The notes under the pieces were generated by a model, which ran no database searches, had not been told where the DNA came from, and saw only the letters and a list, made by a program, of their open reading frames with translations. Shown here one piece after another: positions 1 through 4,872 of a stretch of 8,839 bases of DNA. Both the position numbers and the translations under genes were made by a program. Every line of letters begins with the position of its first letter. Within the stretch, counting starts at the first letter, position 1. This stretch comes from an uncultured Campylobacter sp. (GTDB taxonomy: Bacteria; Campylobacterota; Campylobacteria; Campylobacterales; Campylobacteraceae): NCBI RefSeq assembly GCF_905371695.1, contig NZ_CAJPMA010000072.1, forward strand, positions 1 to 8,839, in the 5' to 3' direction.

Positions 1-51
1 TTCGATTATAGCGACATAGAACCCAGCATAGCGAATAAAAGCCGCGAATTT

Positions 52-882
52 ATGGAAGTAGGGATCGTAGGGCTCGGGCTAATGGGAGGCTCGTTGGGGC
101 TAGCGCTAAAAGAGGAAAAATTAATCTCGTGCGTTAGCGGTTGCGACGCAAATTTCGCGCATGAACAAAAAGCGCTAGAACTAGGACTCGTGCATGAAAT
201 TTTAGGCCTCGACGAGATGAAGCGAAAATGCGACATTATATTTTTGGCGATTCCGGTCGAAGCTATTATAAAAATTACTCAAGATTTAGAGGACGTCGGC
301 GAGAACACGACGATCATCGATCTGGGCTCTACTAAACAAAAAATTATCGAAGCCGTCCCCGCTAAAATTCGAGCGAATTTTATCCCCGCTCACCCGATGG
401 CGGGTACGGAATATTCGGGTCCCGAGGCTGCTTTTAAGAGCCTATATAACGGTGCGGTCGTCGTCGTGTGCGACTTCGAGGAGAGCCATGAAATGCATGT
501 AAAACGCGCGGTCGAGCTGTTTTCTCATCTGGGTATGAAAATCGTATTTATGAGCGCGAGCGAGCACGACCACCACGTCGGACTAATCTCTCATTTACCC
601 CACGCTATCGCGTTTTCGCTAGCTAGCGGCGTACTAAAAGAGGAGGATAGACGCCACATTATGGCGCTGGGCGGCCCGACGTTTCGCGGTATGATACGCG
701 TAGCTAAAAGCTCGCCGGTTATGTGGAGCGATATTTTTAAACAAAATAAGCAAAATTTAATTGGCGCGATTAATATGTTTAAAAACGAGCTTAGCGAGTG
801 CGAGAAATTGGTAAGAGACGAGCGCTGGGACGAACTTTATTCATGGATGAACGATGCTAGGAAAATCCGCGAAATTTTGTAA
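52..882 (+). CDS. tyrA: Prephenate dehydrogenase (TyrA)
   Basis: Oxidative decarboxylation of prephenate to 4-hydroxyphenylpyruvate with NAD(P)+, the tyrosine branch of aromatic amino-acid synthesis; cytosolic. The 276-residue product opens with a Rossmann nucleotide-binding loop (GLGLMG, residues 7-12). The family motifs follow: DLGSTK (90-95), HPMAGTE (114-120; His114 probably matches the catalytic His of Aquifex PDH), HDHHVGLISHLPH (172-184) and the C-terminal helical dimer domain with RVAKSSPVMWSDIF (216-229). There is no chorismate mutase or ACT domain, so it is the short monofunctional type. The start at 52 rests on the family N-terminus: there is no clear Shine-Dalgarno sequence, and the frame stays open back to base 1 without another start codon. 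A stop at 9-11 or 17-19 in another frame could end the preceding gene. Function is near certain; the exact start is less so. Confidence 0.95.
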   Translation: MEVGIVGLGLMGGSLGLALKEEKLISCVSGCDANFAHEQKALELGLVHEILGLDEMKRKCDIIFLAIPVEAIIKITQDLEDVGENTTIIDLGSTKQKIIEAVPAKIRANFIPAHPMAGTEYSGPEAAFKSLYNGAVVVVCDFEESHEMHVKRAVELFSHLGMKIVFMSASEHDHHVGLISHLPHAIAFSLASGVLKEEDRRHIMALGGPTFRGMIRVAKSSPVMWSDIFKQNKQNLIGAINMFKNELSECEKLVRDERWDELYSWMNDARKIREIL

Positions 883-894
883 TTAACTTTGAAT

Positions 895-914
895 TTATCG
901 ATTTTATGTAAAAT
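895..914 (+). promoter_or_regulatory. Possible sigma-70-type promoter for the M23 peptidase gene
   Basis: In the 69-base gap after tyrA, TAAAAT (909-914) is preceded by a T-rich stretch ending in TTTTATG. This resembles Campylobacter vegetative promoters, which have a -10 box with upstream T-tracts and usually no conserved -35. No good -35 hexamer is visible at normal spacing. Transcription would begin near 921. Read-through from tyrA is also possible because no terminator is seen. Confidence 0.4.
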
Positions 915-923
915 TCGGGCTTT

Positions 924-938
924 AAATTTCTGAAATTT
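924..938 (+). repeat. Small AT-rich inverted repeat next to a ribosome binding site
   Basis: AAATTTC (924-930) and GAAATTT (932-938) are perfect 7-base reverse complements around a single T. They lie directly before the TAAGG ribosome binding site at 939-943, which is 8 bases from the ATG at 952. The hairpin would be weak (one G-C pair per stem, loop necessarily wider than 1 base). AAATTT words are common in this genome, so chance is a real alternative. Confidence 0.35.
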
Positions 939-951
939 TAAGGTATTTAGG

Positions 952-2319
952 ATGAGAAGAAGAGGATTCGGCGGCGCGATAGGGACGTTGCTATTCATCG
1001 TGATTTTCGGCGGGATAACCGGATATATGCTAACTTCCGACGACTTTGAGCGAAACGCGCCGATGATCGGTATAAAAGATAAAGTTTATTGGAATTTACG
1101 CTCGCCTATGAGTATAAAATTTAAAGACGATAAAGGCGTAAAATTTGTTAGAATTAGCATAAACGACGGCAAAAACGACCTAAATTTGCTAAATCAAGTC
1201 ATACAAAACCCGACGCCCGAGCTTGACATAAATTTAACCTTTCCTAAAACGGGATTTTTCAGCGCTAAAGATACCTACGAGCTAAGTATCGAAGCGACCG
1301 ATACTAGCAAGTGGAATTTTTTCTCCGGTAATAAAGCCAGTAAAAAAGTTCAGGTCGTGCTAGATACTACAAAGCCCGATTTATACATACTTTCGCAAAG
1401 TTATTCCATCTCAAAGGGCGGAAGCGCGGTAGTGGTATTTAAGGCTACCGACAACGAGCTAAAAGAAGCTTACGTAGAGACTAATTACGGCAAAAGATTT
1501 GAAGCGACGCCGTTTTATAAAGAGGGCTACTACGCCGCGCTAGTGGCGTGGCCGGCACAGGTCGAAAATTTTAGCGCCGAAGTCGTCGCGCGCGATTTTG
1601 CCGGCAACGAAAGCAAATCGCACGTGAGATATTTCTACGAAAAGATAAAATATAAAACCTCAAATATTACTTTAAAAGATAACTTTTTGGACGGTAAAAT
1701 CTCCGATTTAACCGATAAGTACGCAAAAGACCCCGGCGCGCTATCCCGCCTTGCGAAGATGAAATTCGTAAATGAAATCCTGCGCGACGCGAACGATAAA
1801 AAAATTTCCGAAGTAACGGCGAGCGCGGGTACGGACTTGCTTACTAATTTTGATATTTTGCCGTTTTATCCGCTAAGAAACGGCAAAAAAGTGGCGGATT
1901 TCGCCGACCATCGCTTTTATATCTACAATAACGAGCCCGTAAGCGAATCGTGGCATATGGGACTTGATTTAGCTAGCGTAGCCGGCGCGCCGATAATTAC
2001 CAGCAACGCGGGCAAGGTCGCATTCGTGGGCGATAACGGCATTTACGGGCTAAATATTATCATCGATCATGGGTTTGGGCTGTATTCGCTTTACGCGCAT
2101 TGTTCTAGCTCGCCTTTAAAAACGGGCGACAGCGTGCGCGCCGGCGATGAAATAGGCACCACGGGTATGAGCGGGCTGGCGCTCGGCGATCATTTGCACT
2201 TTGGAATTTTGGTGCAGGGCGAAGAGGTTAGACCGCAGCAGTGGCTAGATAAAAAATGGGTAAAGGATAACGTAATTAGCGTGCTTGACGCGGCTAAAAA
2301 GATGATAGATAAGAACTAA
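952..2319 (+). CDS. Membrane-anchored M23 (LytM-type) peptidoglycan endopeptidase
   Basis: Predicted zinc metallopeptidase that cuts peptidoglycan cross-bridges in the periplasm. The 455-residue protein starts with a short basic stretch (MRRR) and one hydrophobic segment (about 9-28), read as an uncleaved signal anchor. Residues ~40-135 and ~136-230 look like two beta-rich Ig-like domains; DTTKPDLY (138-145) and DFAGNE (215-220) are typical of such repeats. The C-terminal M23 domain (~303-430) keeps every active-site motif: HxxxD with His335 and Asp339, LYAH with His383, and HLH with His414 and His416. By analogy with LytM, His335/Asp339/His416 bind zinc and His383/His414 are catalytic. Start: ATG with TAAGG (939-943) 8 bases upstream. 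The lpxC neighbourhood resembles that of the Cj0131-type M23 peptidase in C. jejuni, from memory. Which bond it cuts and any role in helical cell shape cannot be read from sequence. Confidence 0.9.
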   Translation: MRRRGFGGAIGTLLFIVIFGGITGYMLTSDDFERNAPMIGIKDKVYWNLRSPMSIKFKDDKGVKFVRISINDGKNDLNLLNQVIQNPTPELDINLTFPKTGFFSAKDTYELSIEATDTSKWNFFSGNKASKKVQVVLDTTKPDLYILSQSYSISKGGSAVVVFKATDNELKEAYVETNYGKRFEATPFYKEGYYAALVAWPAQVENFSAEVVARDFAGNESKSHVRYFYEKIKYKTSNITLKDNFLDGKISDLTDKYAKDPGALSRLAKMKFVNEILRDANDKKISEVTASAGTDLLTNFDILPFYPLRNGKKVADFADHRFYIYNNEPVSESWHMGLDLASVAGAPIITSNAGKVAFVGDNGIYGLNIIIDHGFGLYSLYAHCSSSPLKTGDSVRAGDEIGTTGMSGLALGDHLHFGILVQGEEVRPQQWLDKKWVKDNVISVLDAAKKMIDKN

Positions 2320-2320
2320 T

Positions 2321-2349
2321 TTGCAAAAAATGCTTAAAAGTGCTATTAT
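2321..2349 (+). promoter_or_regulatory. Sigma-70-type promoter upstream of lpxC
   Basis: TTGCAA (2321-2326) and TATTAT (2344-2349) are separated by 17 bases, and TG at 2341-2342 gives an extended -10 (TGnTATTAT). This is the best promoter match in the window. Transcription would start near 2356, leaving a leader of about 20 bases before the GTG of lpxC. It would make lpxC-tsaB-thrB, and perhaps genes beyond, partly independent of the upstream peptidase gene. Confidence 0.6.
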
Positions 2350-2362
2350 CCGCATAGAATTT

Positions 2363-2368
2363 TAAGGA
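2363..2368 (+). promoter_or_regulatory. Ribosome binding site deciding the GTG start of lpxC
   Basis: TAAGGA lies 6 bases before GTG at 2375. The spacer is A-rich (the A of the site plus six more form a run of seven). No ATG is available at a suitable place, so the GTG is well supported. Confidence 0.7.
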
Positions 2369-2374
2369 AAAAAA

Positions 2375-3259
2375 GTGAGACAAACTACTATCGCAAAAAG
2401 AGTCGAAAGCGTGGGTATCGGCTTGCATAAGGGCGAGCCGATAAGGTTGATACTCGAACCGCTTGAAGCAAATACGGGGATAATTTTACACCGAAGCGAT
2501 CTCGGCGTAAGCTTTAAAGCCGAGCCTAAAAACGTCGTAAATACGCAGATGGCGACGGTCGTAGGCAATGAAAAGGGCTTTGTGAGCACTATCGAGCACT
2601 TGCTATCGGCGATTAACGGATACGGTATAGACAATATAAGAATTTGCGTCGACGCGAACGAAATTCCGGTTATGGACGGTAGCGCGATAAGCTTTTGCAT
2701 GCTGCTGGACGAAGCGGGCGTAGCGGATCTTGACGAGCCTAAACGCGTGATTTTGGTCCGCAAGGAAGTCGAGGTAAGAGAAGGTAATAAATTCGTAAAA
2801 ACGACGCCTTCGCTAAATCCGAAATTCGACTATTCGATAAAATTCGACCATCCCGTAATCGGCGAACAAAGATACGTTTTCGAGTTTAGCAAGAGCAATT
2901 TTATCAAGCAGATCGCTCGCGCTAGAACGTTCGGATTTTTAAAAGATTTACAAAAGCTACAATCACAAAATTTAGCGTTAGGCGCATCGCTCGATAACGC
3001 CGTGGCAATCGACGATAATAGAATTTTAAATCCCGAGGGATTGCGTTTTGAAAACGAATTCGTTCGCCATAAAATTTTAGACGCTATCGGCGATTTAAGC
3101 CTACTGGGTGCTCCGCTTTTAGGCGACTACGCCGCGTTTGCGGGAAGCCACGACCTAAATCATAAGCTCACTTTGGCGGTTTTGGCCGACGAAAAAAACT
3201 ATGAAATCGCCGCTTTAAAAGGCGAGTTGCTAAAAGACTACCGAAAGGTATTCGCATAA
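2375..3259 (+). CDS. lpxC: UDP-3-O-acyl-N-acetylglucosamine deacetylase (LpxC)
   Basis: Zinc amidase that removes the N-acetyl group from UDP-3-O-acyl-GlcNAc, the committed step of lipid A synthesis; cytosolic. The 294 residues align along the whole E. coli protein. Zinc ligands are His75 (in STIEHLLSA), His232 and Asp236 (in VRHKILDAIGD). The catalytic base Glu74, Asp240 and His259 (GSHDLNHKL) are also present. Other landmarks are GIGLHKG (14-20), EIPVMDGSA (96-104) and ARARTFGF (181-188). It is slightly shorter than E. coli LpxC (305), mainly at the C-terminus. It starts with GTG behind a TAAGGA site and has its own likely promoter. The stop codon at 3257-3259 lies 11 bases before the annotated TTG of the TsaB-like gene, or overlaps that gene if it starts at an upstream codon. 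Confidence 0.97.
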   Translation: MRQTTIAKRVESVGIGLHKGEPIRLILEPLEANTGIILHRSDLGVSFKAEPKNVVNTQMATVVGNEKGFVSTIEHLLSAINGYGIDNIRICVDANEIPVMDGSAISFCMLLDEAGVADLDEPKRVILVRKEVEVREGNKFVKTTPSLNPKFDYSIKFDHPVIGEQRYVFEFSKSNFIKQIARARTFGFLKDLQKLQSQNLALGASLDNAVAIDDNRILNPEGLRFENEFVRHKILDAIGDLSLLGAPLLGDYAAFAGSHDLNHKLTLAVLADEKNYEIAALKGELLKDYRKVFA

Positions 3260-3270
3260 AAAACATCGAA

Positions 3271-3702
3271 TTGCTAGTCGTTTCGTTAGCTCAGCCTTTG
3301 CTAGTCGGGTTATACGAAAACGGCGTAAAATTTAGAGAATTTTCTACCTGCGAACACGCCAGCGAAGCGTTGATTAAAATTTTAGCCCAAATTTCAAACG
3401 AATATAAAATTTCAAAAATCATCTACGCAAATACTCCCGGAAGTTTCATGGGGCTTAAAGTAGCCTACGTGATTTTAAAGACCTTTTGCATAGTAAAAGA
3501 GTGCGAATTCGCCGCGGTAAGCGGCTTTGAGCTAAACGGAGGCAAACCCATACGCGCCAATAAAGTTTTAAGCTTCGTACTAGAAAACGGCGAAATAATG
3601 CTTAAAGCCGCGCATCCCGGCGAGTTTAGCCTACCTGAAAATTTAGATAAATTAAAACTAAATTTAGATACTCTTCCGAATTATTTAATACAAGCGGTTT
3701 AG
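3271..3702 (+). CDS. tsaB: Short TsaB-like protein (tRNA t6A37 synthesis, N-terminal domain only)
   Basis: Probable TsaB-type partner of TsaD in threonylcarbamoyl-adenosine modification of ANN-decoding tRNAs. The best signature is TPGSFMGLKVAYVILKTF (55-72), matching the GPGSFTGxR glycine loop and following helix that form the TsaB dimer interface. The N-terminal strand VVSLAQPLLVGLYENG fits the first ASKHA beta-hairpin. The product is only 143 residues against about 230 in E. coli, so the second ASKHA domain is essentially missing; similarly short forms may be normal in Campylobacterota. The TTG at 3271 is the first standard start but has no ribosome binding site nearby. GAAAGG (3243-3248) instead points to ATA at 3256 (product MKNIELLVVS...) or perhaps ATC at 3265, giving a fuller first strand. 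The stop (3700-3702) overlaps the thrB ribosome binding site. The family call is good; the start is uncertain. Confidence 0.75.
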   Translation: MLVVSLAQPLLVGLYENGVKFREFSTCEHASEALIKILAQISNEYKISKIIYANTPGSFMGLKVAYVILKTFCIVKECEFAAVSGFELNGGKPIRANKVLSFVLENGEIMLKAAHPGEFSLPENLDKLKLNLDTLPNYLIQAV

Positions 3703-3705
3703 GAG
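3701..3705 (+). promoter_or_regulatory. Ribosome binding site deciding the TTG start of thrB
   Basis: AGGAG lies 5 bases before TTG at 3711 and overlaps the stop codon of the preceding gene, which suggests translational coupling. The TTG also gives the exact family N-terminus (MNILVPATSANLGPG), so the rare start is convincing. Confidence 0.75.
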
Positions 3706-3710
3706 AATTT

Positions 3711-4595
3711 TTGAATATTTTAGTCCCCGCCACGAGCGCGAATTTAGGACCGGGATTTGACGCGTTGGGTCTTAGTTTAAAGCTCTACAACGAGATTAGC
3801 ATTAGCCCCGCAAAATTTAGCTCCATTTCTATTAGCGGCGAAGGGAGTACTAACGTAACGCTAAAACGAAACAACATTTTTATTAGCATTTTTAACGAAA
3901 TTTTTTTAGAGCTTACCGGTAAGACGCAAAATTTTAGGATGGTTTTTAATAATAAAATCCCCTTTTCAAGAGGACTGGGCAGTAGTTCGGCGGTTATCGT
4001 CGCGGCGATTGCGAGCGCTTACGAGGCGGCGGGATTTAAAGCGCAGAAAAATACTATTTTAAACCGCGCGCTAGTTTACGAAAATCATCCCGATAATATT
4101 TCGCCCGCGGTTTTGGGCGGTTTTATCAGCGCGATCGTAGAAAACGGCGCGGTGCTAGCAAATAAATTCGAAATAAGCGACGAGTTAAAAGCCGTCGTCG
4201 TAATCCCCGATAAAGCGATGAATACGAACGCTTCAAGACAAATTTTACCAAAAAGCTATTTAATGAAAGAGTGCGTAAATAATCTCTCTCATGCGGCGTT
4301 TTTGACCGCGTGTTTCGCGCAAAAAAGATACGATCTATTGCGCGCGGCGTGCAAGGACGCGATGCACGAAGAGCGCCGTATGAATGCGCTTAGCGAGCTT
4401 TTTGAAGTACGAAAATTCGCCTACGAAAACGGCGCCTTAATGAGCTCTCTTTCAGGCTCTGGATCTAGCTTTTTAAATATCGCTTACGAGAGCGACGCGC
4501 AAAATTTAAGAGATAGATTGGCTACGAAATTCGAGAAATTTAGGGTCGAAATTTTATCGTTCGATAACGACGGATTTATTATAAAACAAAGCTAA
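3711..4595 (+). CDS. thrB: Homoserine kinase (ThrB)
   Basis: ATP-dependent phosphorylation of L-homoserine to O-phosphohomoserine, the penultimate step of threonine synthesis; cytosolic GHMP-superfamily kinase. At 294 residues it is close to the usual length. All three GHMP motifs are visible: motif 1 VPATSANLGPGFDALG (5-20), the phosphate-binding motif 2 IPFSRGLGSSSA (83-94), and motif 3 SLSGSGSSFLNI (246-257). HPDNISPAVLGG (126-137) is characteristic of homoserine kinases. Translation begins at TTG behind AGGAG. The gene lies 8 bases after the TsaB-like gene and 22 bases before ylxR, so co-transcription with lpxC is likely. No other threonine-pathway gene is nearby. Confidence 0.95.
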   Translation: MNILVPATSANLGPGFDALGLSLKLYNEISISPAKFSSISISGEGSTNVTLKRNNIFISIFNEIFLELTGKTQNFRMVFNNKIPFSRGLGSSSAVIVAAIASAYEAAGFKAQKNTILNRALVYENHPDNISPAVLGGFISAIVENGAVLANKFEISDELKAVVVIPDKAMNTNASRQILPKSYLMKECVNNLSHAAFLTACFAQKRYDLLRAACKDAMHEERRMNALSELFEVRKFAYENGALMSSLSGSGSSFLNIAYESDAQNLRDRLATKFEKFRVEILSFDNDGFIIKQS

Positions 4596-4617
4596 AAGCA
4601 AGCAAAAAAAAGATAAA

Positions 4618-4872
4618 ATGAATAAAAGCAAGCCCGTTAGAATGTGCGTTTCGTGCAAAATTAGAGCCGAGCAAAATTCGCTAAATAGATACCGCGTAAA
4701 CGGCGGCGAGATTAAGCGCGGTAAAGGGGACGGACGCAGCTTTTATCTTTGCGGCGATTGCCTAAAAAAAGACGGAAAAATACTAAAAAAAATACTTGAT
4801 AGATACCTAAAAAGCGTTAGCGGCTTAGAGGCGTCAAATTTAAAGGAGAAACTCTTAAATGAGCAATGTTAG
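4618..4872 (+). CDS. ylxR: YlxR/DUF448 RNA-binding protein
   Basis: Small basic protein of 84 residues, of the YlxR (DUF448) family that commonly sits before infB. Visible family marks are VRMCVSCKIRAEQNSLNRY (7-25) and GRSFYLCGDCLKK (39-51). The two CxxC pairs (Cys10/Cys13 and Cys45/Cys48) could bind a metal; this is inference. The Bacillus subtilis homologue has been reported to modulate RNase P; whether that applies here is unknown. The start is ATG at 4618 with no clear Shine-Dalgarno site, only an A-rich stretch including eight consecutive A (4604-4611). The 3' end overlaps infB by 14 bases, and the infB ribosome binding site lies inside this gene, so the two are probably translationally coupled. 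Confidence 0.85.
   Translation: MNKSKPVRMCVSCKIRAEQNSLNRYRVNGGEIKRGKGDGRSFYLCGDCLKKDGKILKKILDRYLKSVSGLEASNLKEKLLNEQC
4842..4849 (+). promoter_or_regulatory. Strong ribosome binding site for infB inside ylxR
   Basis: AAAGGAGA is the strongest Shine-Dalgarno match in the window, 9 bases before the infB ATG at 4859. It lies within the last codons of ylxR and confirms the overlapping start of infB. Confidence 0.75.

Noticed and set aside
617..628. 12-base perfect palindrome CGCTAGCTAGCG in tyrA
   Set aside because: About two such palindromes are expected by chance in a window of this length, and it encodes ordinary SLASG residues of TyrA.
2321..2340. Possible terminator after the M23 gene
   Set aside because: The GCA/TGC pairing gives only a 3-base stem and there is no T-run after it; the segment fits better as the -35 and spacer of the lpxC promoter.
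2362..2763. Minus-strand open frame of 133 codons opposite lpxC
   Set aside because: The plus strand carries all LpxC catalytic motifs; the reverse product has no family features and covers the lpxC start and ribosome binding site.
4604..4619. Eight-A run and TAAAAT-like box as a promoter or phase-variable tract before ylxR
   Set aside because: The -10-like box overlaps the ATG itself, and the A run is outside coding sequence and short. Campylobacter phase variation normally uses longer G/C runs.
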